Shown one piece after another: positions 22,386 to 34,314 of a stretch of DNA of 64,000 nucleotides. Below the pieces are notes generated by a model. That model was not told the DNA's origin. It saw only the letters and a program-made list of their open reading frames with translations, and did no database searches. The position numbers were made by a program, and so were the translations under genes. The DNA lies in contig CAJNOI010000020.1 of the NCBI GenBank assembly GCA_905250115.1, positions 470,804 through 534,803 on the forward strand, read 5' to 3'. Positions within the stretch are counted from its first letter, which is position 1, and every line of letters starts with the position of its first letter. The stretch comes from Adineta steineri (Eukaryota > Rotifera > Eurotatoria > Adinetida > Adinetidae).

Positions 22386-24093
22386 TTAGTTATTAAACAT
22401 TCGATAATATAATTTTTGTTCAGTTTTCTTTTGTTGTTCCATAGCTCGATCAAGTCGTTGTGCTTCATCAATAATTTCAGCATTATACGGTTCAATATTA
22501 ATTGCTATATTAAGATGCATACGTGCTTGATCGAATTGTTGTAATGAACGATAAGCAATACTCATACGAAATAAAGCTTTGATATTTTTCGGTTCTAATT
22601 GTAATGCTTCATTACAATTTTTAAGTGTACGTTCATAATTTCGTATTTTAAGATAACATTGAGCTAATAATAGAGATTGAATGAAAGAAGTATTTTTGTA
22701 TTTATATTTTACCTGAATTAAGATAAAGTTTAAGTAATAAATCTTTATATTGTTTTATTTGATTTTCATCTGATGTTTTAGTTTTAAGTAAAAATTGTTT
22801 TCCTTTAGCATAATAACGAATAGCTCGTTCAAGATTATGTTTGGCATATTCATCCTAAATTATATTCTAAAATTAGCTTAATTACGAATAAAATAAATTT
22901 CATTATACACTTTTAAAAGGTATACTAATAGATTTTTAATGACTATGTACAAAAACATACACTCATTATACATTAGATTAAAAATAATCGAATTTTAATT
23001 TATTCTTACGTTTCCCATATCACGTAATGTTTGTGCAATACGCATTCGTTCATCGAAATCTTCGATTAATTCATCGTCTTTTGTTTTTAATTGATTAAGT
23101 TTTTCAACTAATGTACAATCAATCCATGAGATTAATTCAATAATAAATACAGACCATGATTTCGGTGGTATACGTGGTGGACAACCTATATTCATAAAAA
23201 AAACAAAAGGTAAATTATAACGATATTCAATTACAAACCATGTTCGCCATAGAGTAGATCACTACTAATAATAAATTTAGCTCGTTCACGTCTTTGCATT
23301 GTACGAACAGCTAAATCTAAACCTGGTAGAACATTAAATTTTCCCAATTGAAATTCACATGGTCGACGTCGAATATATGTACTATCATATGGTTCATCAT
23401 TTAATTCAAAATATGCATTATAATGAACACGTACAGTTGAACCAAGTGATGGTGTTTCACCAACACCAGCATAAATAATTTGTTTCCAAATTCCACCGGC
23501 AGCTTCACTACTTGGTACATTATCTAATGGTGTACCATCAGTACCATTTGTTTTTATTATATGTTGCATACCACCAAGCTAAAAAATAAAAATTAACAAA
23601 TAAAAACAAAATTCAATTAAAATCGAACTTGATCATCAAAATCTTGTGTATTATCAATTAATCTATGACTGAATAAATCTTTTGATGGTATTGTTGATTT
23701 AAGTTCATTATTAATAAATTGATCAGTCATATGTTGTTGTTGTTGTTGTTGATTCTCTTTAACATCATCCATTGCCATTTGTGTAGCTGCTCGAGCTAAT
23801 TCAGCTGGATCAAGTTCATTTTGATCGAGTTCTAATATCTGACCTTTACTTGCGCATAATGTTTCCAGATCAATTGGTTTACGTAATTTTACATGACCAT
23901 ATTCTTCTTCACCATCACCTTGTTGTTTAGTAGCTACACGGGCTGCTGCTTGTTCAGTCCATTCACCATATTCATCAACATCAGCATCCTATTCAATTAA
24001 AATACGAAAAAAAAAGAGAAAATAAGATTTTATATTTACGTCATTAAGAAGTTCATTGAGAACTTGTTCATTTGATTTAGTTAATTGAGTCAT
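22386..24093 (-). CDS. FKBP6: FKBP6-like immunophilin with TPR domain (449 aa)
   Basis: Six exons join in phase: 24040-24093, 23629-23988, 23239-23578, 23010-23185, 22713-22854 and 22386-22663. Residues about 165-275 are an FKBP-type fold. It has the FKBP6-specific features DSTYIRRRP and YGEHGCPPRIPP, and lacks several proline-isomerase active-site residues, as in vertebrate FKBP6, which is thought inactive. Residues about 325-440 are tetratricopeptide repeats (CYLKIRNYERTLKNCNEAL, then ALFRMSIAY) that in this family bind HSP90. The N-terminal part is acidic with a short poly-Gln. In animals FKBP6 and fly shutdown help load piRNAs into Piwi proteins in the germline, so this is a likely piRNA-pathway co-chaperone. 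It shares an 880-bp divergent promoter with the carboxypeptidase gene. Confidence 0.85.
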
Positions 24094-24973
24094 AAATAAA
24101 TCTATCTAAATTTGTTAATAATAGATATCGATCGATATTTCGTTTAAACAAAATATATCTGATATCAACGCTACTTTCGATGTATATTTTATCGAATAAT
24201 GATGTCGCTAATATTCAACATAGAGGATTTACGAATCTTATCTCTAGCTTTTGTATTTTGTACTATATTATAGAGATTTTAAGATTAAAAATGTATTACG
24301 AGTCAGTTTTTGATCATTTATTGGTCATTTTTGTTGCTATGGAAAAGATGATGTAAAAAACGAAATATGGTGTCATGAACAAAGAAAGAACTACATGTAT
24401 TTATAGATTTTCGGATTATTAATTGATCAATTTATGAGAAAAAATAACTGAGTAAGACAATATACTATCATTTCAATACAAGTTTTAATCAAATCTTATG
24501 TTATAATGGTTTCATTTTCAGTTTTTGCTTTTATATCAAATAGTATGAACATTTTATAACTTTCGATCATAAAATTCTATTATAGGTTGAGACACATTAT
24601 TTTCAATTTTAAATATCAATATTTATGAATTATTTTGGAACAAATTTAGAGTATTGTAGAATTCATATAAAGTTAAAACAGACGTTCTGTTTGTAAAAAT
24701 CTTTTATGTAGACGAAAGAAAATATCTTATACAAACAATAGAAAATAAAAGTCATGAGAAGAAATCAGATTTATTGTTCTGTTAAAAAGAAAAATAATTT
24801 TTCTACTTAACAAAATTTGTCTTTCATTCAAAACGAATACTTTCATCTAAGTCTTCTTGATGTTTTTTATCGAATGATGCATTAAAGCTTTTTTTCAGTT
24901 GTAAACGAATACTTTATTTCTATTCTTTCTTCTATATTAGATCGATAATCATTAACTGTTAGTCAAGAAAATC
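24094..24973. promoter_or_regulatory. Divergent promoter region, FKBP6-like / AGBL-like
   Basis: The two genes start back to back 880 bp apart. The interval is AT-rich with no open frame of note. No specific binding site can be named. Confidence 0.5.
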
Positions 24974-27900
24974 ATGGAAGTGGGCGAATCGAACTATGCC
25001 CTTTTATCCGTATGAATATTTCATTATTTTTACTTCATTATAATATTATCTTTTATTAAAGAGCCCATATGATAGTTTTATGCAAAAACATCTTCAACAC
25101 TATGGTTATTTTACCGGTAATTTATATTATGATTCATTAAATATTAACATTATCATATCTGTTAAGGTCGAAGTGAGGTTGTAAAAAAATATGGTTTTGT
25201 TCCATCTAAACCACAGCTTATAACACATTCCAGCGATTCAGATTCGAGTTCTTCGGACGAAGAACAAGGACGTATGTTATTTTTTTTAAACGCTACTTAT
25301 AACTTTTCTGTAATTTCTAGCACCACATCGACGTCGTTCCCCTCATGAACATCCTGGTAAATTTCGAACTTACCTGTTGAATGAGAGATAACTTTGAAAT
25401 CTCTATTTAGAATATAAAGGTAGACCACTTATTACAGATCCAAAAACAGTAAGTATTTGAAATACAATCGACTATTAAATTTGTTGTTTTTTTCAAGGCT
25501 TTTCGGCAAAATCGACTTCGATGCGGTTTATATTTACGAAGTCAAAATGATGAAAGTTCATTTGAACCACGATGGCCAACTGAAATTGAAGTATTGCCTG
25601 AATCTCGTGTTAGACATATCGATGTACAACCAAAACAACCTGAACTTTTCAATAAACCAAGTATATCATACTTATTATTTTATCTATTGAAGTATATTTG
25701 TAAATTTTAGATCCAAAGGATCATATGCCATATGTTCGAAGTGCAGATGAAGATAATGGTCGTACTGTATTTAATTACAATCCAGAAACATGTGGTTATG
25801 TAAGTAATATATAAATAATTTAGTTTTTATGATATATTATTAGAATAAAATAGTATATGCGATCTCGAATTGGTGGTAATCGAGATGGTTGTCGACAAGC
25901 TGCTGTCAAAATTCGAGATTCTGATGATACAACCGTTCTATTTGAATCTCGTTTTGAAAGTGGAAATTTAATGAAAGCTGTTCAAGTGTAAGATAAAAAT
26001 AAAATTTTGTATTACGTTAGTTTTTAATGATTAATAGTGGTGAATTTGAATATGAACTTTATCTACGATATGATCTTTATACGAAACGGAATACACAATG
26101 GTTTTATTTTCGTTTACAAAATACTCAAGCTAATAAACGATATCGTTTTACTATTGTGAACTTTTTCAAAGTAATCATTGAAATTTCATCTTCAGAAAAT
26201 TTTATATATATAATTTAGAGTACAAGTCTTTATAGTAATGGTATGAGACCATTAATGTATAGTGTACATGACGCAGAGAATAACAATATTGGTTGGAGAC
26301 GATGGGGAGAAGAAATTGTTTATTATAGAAATAATTTAACGTACGAAGAATATACTTTTTACTGATTATAAGTCTTTGAATGTATTATTTAGTGCACCTG
26401 ATAACCCTTCAGCAAATATGTATTCATTAACATGGACATGTAAATTTCCAAATGATAATGATACTTATTATTTTGCTCATTGTTATCCATATACATATTC
26501 TGATTTGCAAGTAATTATATACGAGATTTTGTTTTGATATATGATTAAATAAAAATTTATTTATATTAGGATTATTTAAATGGTATTCAAGGTGATCGTA
26601 TCAAAAGTCAATATTGTAAACAAAAAGTTCTTTGTCGATCATTAGCTGGTAATTTTGTATATATGTTAACAATAACAAGTCCACCAGTATTATCTCCAGT
26701 ACCTGAACAGCAATTAAAAAAAGGCGTTGTTATATCAGCACGTGTTCATCCTGGTGAAACAAATTCATCATGGATGATGAAAGGATTATTAGATTTTTTA
26801 CTTAGTGATTCAGCTGATGCAAAAGTAAAAATTATTTCACAAAAATTTCTTCTAAATTTTTTTATTTTAGTTACTTCGAGATACTTTTGTTTTTAAAATT
26901 ATTCCAATGCTCAATCCTGATGGTGTTATTGTTGGTAATTATCGTTGTTCATTATCTGGACGAGATTTAAATCGTAATTATAAAACAATATTAAAAGATG
27001 CTTATCCAACAATTTGGCATACAAGAGAAATGATTAAAAGGTTTGAATGATATTGATTTATATGTATTCAATGGAATTTTTATTCATAGATTTATGACTG
27101 AAATTGAACTTGTTCTTTATTGTGATTTTCATGGTCATTCAAGAAAACAAAATGTTTTTATTTATGGTTGTGAAAATAAACATTTACCAAAAGAACGTTT
27201 GAAAGAACGAATTTTTCCAGCTATGTTTGGAAAAAATGATATTTCAAAAGTTTATTTTTGTTGAAAATTTTTATATTTAATTTAATTATTTTTTTTCTCT
27301 TCTAGTTCTCATATGATTCATGTAGATTTAAAGTACAAAAATCGAAAGAAGGAACTGGAAGAGTCGTTATGTGGTCCATGGGTATTAAAAATAGTTATAC
27401 ATTAGAGGTTCGTAGTTTTATTTGGATCAGTCACTAAGCTTAAAACTAATTTTAGGCAACATTTTGTGGTTCAACACAAAGCGAACAAGCAGGTCATCAA
27501 TTTACTACAAGAGATTTTGAATCTATTGGTTATCATTTTCTTGATTCGTTACTGGATTATAGTGACCCAGATCCTACGAAAGTGAGTGGAATAATATTAA
27601 ATTTATTGTTAACTAATGATTTCGATATATTAGCGTAATCGAATATTCGATGAGATAGAAAATGATTTACGACAATCAATTAGATTGAAACTTCTTTCAC
27701 GTGGTATTAATCCAACTTCATTATCTGATATTGACCTGGATCAGTTTTCATCTGATGAAGATTCAAGGTATGATTAAAATAACTTTATTTGCAAATAATT
27801 CTATTTTTCTGTTTTAGTGACGATGCAGGATCTGATTCTTCAGCTGATGATGGTCTACCAAAACATTTGGAAGTTATTGCTGCAGCTAAAGTAAAAATAC

Positions 27901-29757
27901 ATCCTAATTACAAAAAATTGTCACTGAGAAATTCTATAGGTTCGTTTGAAAAAACCACGAAAGCAACCTGAAATTCTAAAAGTATCGAAAGAATTAAACA
28001 GAAAAGATGATACAGATAAAGAAAATATTGATAAAGTAATTATATTGTAAAAAAAATATTCTCTATATTGAAATTTACAATTAGAACAAAAGTGTTACAT
28101 TAACGCTAACGTCGCCTCGTAAACAAAGTTTTCCAAATATTGTAAGTATTCTTTTTTTTCGAATAATATAATTTAAATAATTGTTTGATTTATTTGATCA
28201 TCTACTATCTATAATCTTTTTTGTGATTTTATTTTCAAGGCTTTCTTTGCAAAACGTAAGTATATAATTCAACATTTTTCAAATGTTCGCGACGAAAACT
28301 TTTAGATGATCATTAACAGAAGAGAAATGCTTCGATTTTAAAAAGTATTATGATTTGTAAATGCATGAATTTCTTCAAGATAAATAGACACTTATGAGAG
28401 TATTTAATTCTCTTCTTCTTCTTCTTTTTCTCTTACTATTTGAGTTTCGAATAATTAATATATTTTTTAAATTTATTTAAGGCTAATGATGCATCTAAAC
28501 CCCTACCGATAACTGCAACACGTCGAGGAGTAGTCGACATTAATACTGAAGAACCGAACGGTCGAGGAAGTCGATGGCCAGCTATAACAAGAATAAATAG
28601 TAAACCTTATCGATCAACTCGAGCCGATGAAAAAGCTCAACGATCACGAGTATTTAGAAATTTCGAGAATTTTTTGTTGTATATTGATTGTCTTATATTA
28701 TAGAGCATCTTCAGTACTATTTATGGAAGATGTAAGTTATACTCTAAACATATTTATATTTTTTTTGAATTTTCTGTGTATATTTTTAGCTCTAATGCCA
28801 ATGGAATATTTATCAGGTTTGTAATAAATTTGACAAATTAAATGAAATATATTCTTATTAAAGGTGCTGAACGTGATTCAACTACAAATCTAACAAACCT
28901 TACTACAGCTAGTTATCCTGTGATAACATCAACTGCTCGAATTGATGAAGTATAAATTTATACATTGATAATATATTATAGATAAATTTAATATATGTAG
29001 GAAACTTCTATTCAACTAACTACTGATAATAAAGGTGGATATATTATTAGTCGAACACGTGAAGAAAGTCATAGTGATGATGGACGACAATATATTAATA
29101 GTTATGTTACTAATCGAGTCTCTGTTCATTGTATGTTTTGATGGGATAAGAAAATGATAAATAATATTGAAATCGATTTTTAATAGTAAATGAACGTTTA
29201 ATTGGACCATCTCGACCAGCACATACGCCGAAATCACCTACGATATCTAGTACACAAAATCATACGGTTCTCGATGTACGAGCAATTCAACCACCTATTC
29301 AAACAGCAGTAATTTACTGATTTTTTTTATTAATCATGATGATTTATTTTTGAATAACTAATTAGAATCCAAGACGTATTCTTGAACAACAACAACATCA
29401 ACGTCAACGTGTAATGGTAGTATTTGGTAAACAAGGTTCTGCTGAATCAGTTGATAAACTACATAATTTCACGTCAAATCCTCTGTCAATATCAATGAAT
29501 GAAAGAAAAATCGATGATGTATTAGCTAATCGTGATGATTCATCAGCAACAATTTCAAAACTTATTCCTAAACAACTATCAGATGGTGAACCGATAAATA
29601 TAGTTTTTCGTTGTGATCCAACACCATATCAACAAGCAACGTTACCAAATAGACCACAAGTACCCGTAAGACTTTATCTTTAAAAACAAAAACGATAATT
29701 TTTATTTTTTTTAATTTAAATTAGAAAACATCAACTGTAAGAAAATCGAACAAATGA
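24974..29757 (+). CDS. Cytosolic carboxypeptidase, AGBL2/3-like tubulin deglutamylase, about 28 exons
   Basis: About 28 short exons joined by mostly 45-60 bp introns give roughly 1050 residues, starting [18 protein letters not shown]. The N-domain typical of cytosolic carboxypeptidases ([13 protein letters not shown]...[11 protein letters not shown]) leads into an M14 metallopeptidase domain. The zinc ligands are in [12 protein letters not shown] and [10 protein letters not shown]. The substrate-carboxylate motif is GRDLNRNY. The catalytic glutamate is in TLEATFCGS. The family removes glutamates from tubulin tails in cilia and axons. The closest match by eye is AGBL2/AGBL3, which shorten long side chains. 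The C-terminal 350 residues are low in complexity and unlike known domains. At 27896-27944 a 48-49 bp intron must be removed to avoid a frame break. Exon borders in the tail are less certain than in the core. Confidence 0.88.
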
Positions 29758-30761
29758 ACTATTCTTCTATGAAATGCTTGCGAGTTAATTTATATCATTT
29801 TTATCGATCAATTCTTGTATACTCGCATAACATTTCTCATTTCAATTGTTTGATTTTCGATAGTCATTTTAACCCGTTATAACATTTTTTTACATAAAAA
29901 TAAAATCAATCTCATACTCACATAGAATATTTTCTCAGAATAAAAATGAAAGAAACACTCACTGAATTTTATTCATAACTATTTAAAATATTATCAAATA
30001 GTGAATTTCGAATATATAGTATTTATTAGATACATTCATTGATTTCTGTCCATCAAACAACTTATGCAGATAACAGAGCAAAATTGAGGACAGAGTTGAC
30101 ATGAAGAAAATACAATGTGAAAATCCTTTTCTATCAAGATGGTAGAAGTAGCGAAAGAAGTATGGTTTATTTGTTACTTTAGATTGATCACAATAGAGTT
30201 ATTTTTGATTCAAATACATTAATACAGATCGATTCACTCTAGGAGTTCATATTTCATTGATTGATATTCTCTTGAATAACTACAGCTGAAACTATTTGTT
30301 CATGGAATTTCAAAAGGGAATACGATTTTGACATAGTATTTGGTGCATCTGAATCTGTTATGAATAATAAATACAACGTGCATAATTGCCACAAGTAAAC
30401 TGAATAACCATCCGATAAACACCTTCAATAACTACGTGTATTAATAAACCGTCGTTGCCTATTATCCTATCACAACGAGCCTTCCCTATCACAGTCACTT
30501 CTTTTTCCTACTCAACACTAGCTCTAAATTATCACACACATAATCAACACACTACTTCTGCATATACGAATGCACGCAGTGTTGCAATCATACTCAAGCC
30601 ACATCATTACTTTTCAACTATGCCTAATTTCCAGAACCTCAATTGTTCATCGTGAGGGTGGGTGTAGGTGTTGTTCTTATCTGACACGCACACCCTAATC
30701 AAAAACAATAAAATGTTATACGCTAATTCGATTTCTATGAACTTGACACCGAAAAAGTACC
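29758..30761. other. Intergenic stretch
   Basis: Contains the probable 3' flank of the carboxypeptidase gene. At 30653-30697 a short GAGGGTGGGTGTAGGTG...CACGCACACCC hairpin resembles the G-rich repeats in the metalloproteinase introns. No gene seen. Confidence 0.45.
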
Positions 30762-31075
30762 TAGCGATGCAAGGGTGACGATCAATAATCGGTTCACCGT
30801 CACCGATTAATTGGTTTAAAACGATAAGCGGTCGAACCGATTAAATGGCATAGCGATAATCGGTGAAACCGATCAAACGGTGACGATTAATCGGTCGAAC
30901 GGTGAAAGCTGGTAAACGCCTTAAAACTCACAGTGAAGACCGATACTTTGGCATCATTAGTCATCTTTTTCCTGAAGGCGTACAAATTAATTAATATACC
31001 GGTGTTGACCGTAGGTTTTAAGACGTTTATCGGCTTTCACCGTTAGACCGATTAATCGTCACCGTTGCATCCCTA
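30762..31075. mobile_element. hAT-type MITE (314 bp) with long imperfect hairpin arms
   Basis: Left end TAGCGATGCAAGGGTGACG and right end, reversed, TAGGGATGCAACGGTGACG agree at 17 of 19 positions. Flanks AAAGTACC (30754-30761) and GAAGTACC (31076-31083) are an 8-bp duplication with one difference. A second inner copy of the arm (about 30880-30945) pairs with the right arm over some 65 bases (GGTGACGATTAATCGGT...). The left part is therefore a tandem of CGATTAATCGGT words. No coding capacity. Confidence 0.8.
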
Positions 31076-31523
31076 GAAGTACCCTTAAAATTAAGGGTGA
31101 ACAAAGTGATTTCCATACTAGAAATCACAAGAAATCATAGAAAATCATGAGAAATCAACAAAAATCATGGAAAATCACGATTATTAAATTAAAAATCAAG
31201 AAATTAGTTTGTTCTCCCTTGAAAATATGTCAAAAAAAGAGTGCCCAATAAAAAAATCATGGCGTTTCTGAAAGAGCAGAAGATGGGCTATCTTCCCAAA
31301 CATTTATCTCAATTTTAATTTTTATAACGAAAATTGACTTTTTGTGGAGAGTAGAGTCCTAAATAGACAGCGTTTATTTAAAAAGTATTTCTCATGAGAA
31401 ACGTTGGTTTTTTTATGCATTTATTACTTGATTAATTATAAGCAATTTTTTAAGGAAATCAAGCTGTCATGAAGGAGTAACTGAAAGTCAATATTTGGGA
31501 ATACAAAGATCAATAGAAAACAT
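31076..31523. other. Intergenic stretch with AAATCAT-type repeats
   Basis: At about 31110-31200 imperfect AAATCATRR units are repeated. The rest is the 3' flank of the metalloproteinase gene. Confidence 0.4.
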
Positions 31524-34314
31524 TTAAGTTAAAACAATGCTAACTTCAGATCCATAGTTCTTTTCAAAGTAAGCACTGCCTTTCGTATTTTGACCGTTTC
31601 GAGTCCAATCATTGTCATCGAATATGAATATATTGACGTAGTGGCTTGGAAATGCATTCTTCAGTTCGTTCCAAAGAATATCACGTCGTTTTATATTGTC
31701 TACTTCGCCTTTTGTCTTATTAATGAAAGAGTTCGCTGTTGATTTAATTTCATCCGAAGTCACATAATTTCCTGCTGATTTTGATAGTTTATGGATTTGC
31801 AACCAGTATCCATCTTTTAGATTAACTCGTAATAATCTTGTCCCGTAGCACAACCAAGCACCACCACTTTTAAATTTGTACGCTACAATTGTATCATTAG
31901 GAAAAGCTTGTTTGAAACTTTCCACAATATATTTGGTACTGGTCTCATCCTCTACAAGAAGAAAAATTTCATAAAGATTTCTTTGAGGTAAAACAGAAAA
32001 GACACTGCTAAAAACTAATAAATAGTGATGTGAATACATGGTTTCTTCTCGTTATAATTAAACTACGAATAGACACTAACATTCAAATTAAGCGGTAGAC
32101 ACCTTGAGGGTGTGAGTGTCGATGGGTGTCACTATTACATTTATCGCACACTCACATCCACATCCACCAATATTCACACTCATACGCAACTAAACCCACA
32201 CCCACACCTTCAAGACGGTTTATTTTCGAAGAGTTTTCTAATATGGGGTATCTTCTTATGTAGGGGGTCTTCTAAAGTGTTCACGGCTTTACATAATCAA
32301 CGTATGATATCTGTATACAAATATGAGTAAAAATATAAACTTTTCTACTCACCAGGGGCAGCTGTTGTTGTTTCCAATGTTGTTGGGGCACTCGTTGTTG
32401 TATACGTATTTGAGGTGCAAGATTTCCCACACCACAATTGTCCATTAGAGTTGTGAAGATCACAGATATTAGCGGAGCCGGGAGACAATGTTACTGACGT
32501 ACTTATCCAAGAGCCGCTAATCGCATTGCACTGACATTTATAAGTGCAACCATTATTACTAGTCGAACATTCTTTACATGTCTCCGTATAACTGGAATCA
32601 TTGCAGATTTTACAGCCCATATCTAATCAGTAAAATTGTTCGTTTTTATAATTTTATCGAAAGATGTTATACTAGTTAGATTGTAAAAAAAATACTCGAT
32701 CAAACATTTTCGTTTCTCTTTTCAATGATTTCTATGCATGCTGCATCTAGTTGAGGGTCGGTGTGGGTGTGGATGGGTGACGGTATGGATGTGGGTGTGG
32801 ATATGTGTATGGCTATGGCTGAAGATATGGGTGTGGGTGGGTGTTCTCTTTGGCCTAACAAGTAACACACACCCTCAAGATGCTAATTGGTAGTTTGATA
32901 ATGACTGCATTATCAGTATATGACATCTGCATACAGATTTCGTGAAAAAATACAAAACTGCTCTACTCATGAGAAACAACTGTTTTTGTCAACGTTGTTG
33001 GTGTAGTGAACTCACCGGACTTCTGCTGTGTTCCAGTAGCCCATATAGGTTCAGGTGACGTTGGTCCTTTGTAGAGAACAAGATTACCATCATCTTGTAT
33101 CACTAAGTAGGTATAAAGTGTTTTTTCCTGCGTGTTAGTTGCCCATATTGCAGAGTGACTTCCATCATAAACAACAAAGTTACCGTCTGTCTGAATAATA
33201 GCATGATATGGTGAAGTACCACGTCCCCCCGTTGCTGATTCCCAAATACGTTGATTAGAATTAGATCTATGTATTAAAAAAATTACACGAGCACATTAAC
33301 TATAGTTTAAATATATATTATTCGTATTTTCAACTCACGAAAAATGCTTGAATATAACCAGATTACCATCAGATTGCATTAGTAAAGAATATCCACCATC
33401 TGGTGCTTTCAATTTTTCATTCATATTTATCCGTTGACCTTCTTTTAATACTGAAGGAAATTGATGGCCATATACGTTCTGAGCATTATTTCGATCTATG
33501 GATGGGAGAACCTTGTTCGATGGCATAGCTTTAGATTGAGGGTACATGATTGACTCTGTTGAACTTTGATGGTCGAATCCAAGAGCATGTCCTATTTCAT
33601 GCACAGCGACAAGATAAAGCGATTGGGAATCTACGAAACTGAAATCATTCAAACAGTTATTATATGTAGATTTATGCAGCCATCAAGATTAATCCTATTT
33701 ACTTACCCATCGTTCCATGTTTCGTCCTTATCAAAATGTATACGACCATCTTCAGGAAAAAACGCATGAGCTAAAGTTCCTCCTGGTCCATCGAACGAAT
33801 GCATATCTCCATGATCTTTACGTACGAAATCGATTACAATGTTAGCATTACATGTTGAACAAGTTTGTTTAATCTTGACTGGTATATGATCTGTCCAATG
33901 TTGAAAAGCCCATTGCATAATTGATTCAGTTTTTGCAAACGATAACTGCTCTGGATTGCCACGTAGACTCCATGTCAATGACTTTTTTGACCATTTCAAA
34001 TAAGTATTTAACTGTGAAGCTCGTAGTACATCTGCATTACCACAGCGTGGTTTATTCATGAGTTGTTTTGTGGCTGCATCCAGAGTGCCTGTTTCTTCAA
34101 GTTTATAAAACTTCTGAAACTTCTTGAGTATAGAAGATAAATCAACACTACATGACATATTTGTTGTGTTTTGACATGTATTATAGCCATACTTAGTTAG
34201 ATAATCAAGAGCTTGTCCTTTTTCATTTTCCGTTGCAGATTCTACCGGAACTGCAAAACTTATATTTGCAGCAAGTGAAAGTTGTAACAACAGTAAATAA
34301 AGCCAAAGTTCCAT
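31524..34314 (-). CDS. Secreted matrix metalloproteinase fused to bulb-type lectin and two further modules (618 aa)
   Basis: Five exons join in phase: 33707-34314, 33339-33638, 33016-33266, 32353-32622 and 31524-31951. A signal peptide (MELWLYLLLLQLSLAANISF) leads into a matrixin propeptide with cysteine switch PRCGNAD, where the usual Pro is Ala. The catalytic domain has the zinc site HEIGHALGFDH and Met-turn SIMYP. No hemopexin domain follows. Instead residues about 255-385 form a bulb-type mannose lectin with three sugar-site motifs, QSDGNLVIF, QTDGNFVVY and QDDGNLVLY. Next comes a cysteine-rich module (CKIC...CQCNAISGSW...NGQLWC) resembling half of a cyanovirin-type lectin, a Thr-rich linker, and an unrecognised C-terminal domain of about 140 residues (FKQAFPNDTIVAYKF...). 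A secreted protease aimed at mannose-rich targets is inferred. An alternative upstream in-frame ATG at 34341 exists. Confidence 0.83.
32103..32214. repeat. G-rich inverted-repeat tract in metalloproteinase intron 4
   Basis: CTTGAGGGTGTGAGTG at the left is mirrored by CCCACACCCACACCTTCAAG at the right. The middle repeats CACATCCA/CACACTCA words. It is a member of a small dispersed family also seen at 32751-32878 and, shorter, at 30653. Confidence 0.6.
32751..32878. repeat. TGTGGG-like G-rich tract with inverted ends in metalloproteinase intron 3
   Basis: TTGAGGG at the left and CCCTCAA at the right enclose repeated GTGTGGGTGTGGATGGGTG units, so TGTGGG and TGTGGA words recur. TGTGGG is reported as a bdelloid telomere repeat, so this may be an interstitial telomere-like tract or simply a GT-rich minisatellite inside a small mobile element. 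Confidence 0.55.

Noticed and set aside
27780-27971. Open frame ending [14 protein letters not shown] as the end of the carboxypeptidase
   Set aside because: Removing a 48-49 bp GTAAAA...CTATAG intron restores a long downstream frame ([11 protein letters not shown]), so the stop is intronic.
30455-30655. Plus-strand 66-codon frame after the carboxypeptidase gene
   Set aside because: Short, no domain, no splice partners, and next to G-rich repeat sequence.
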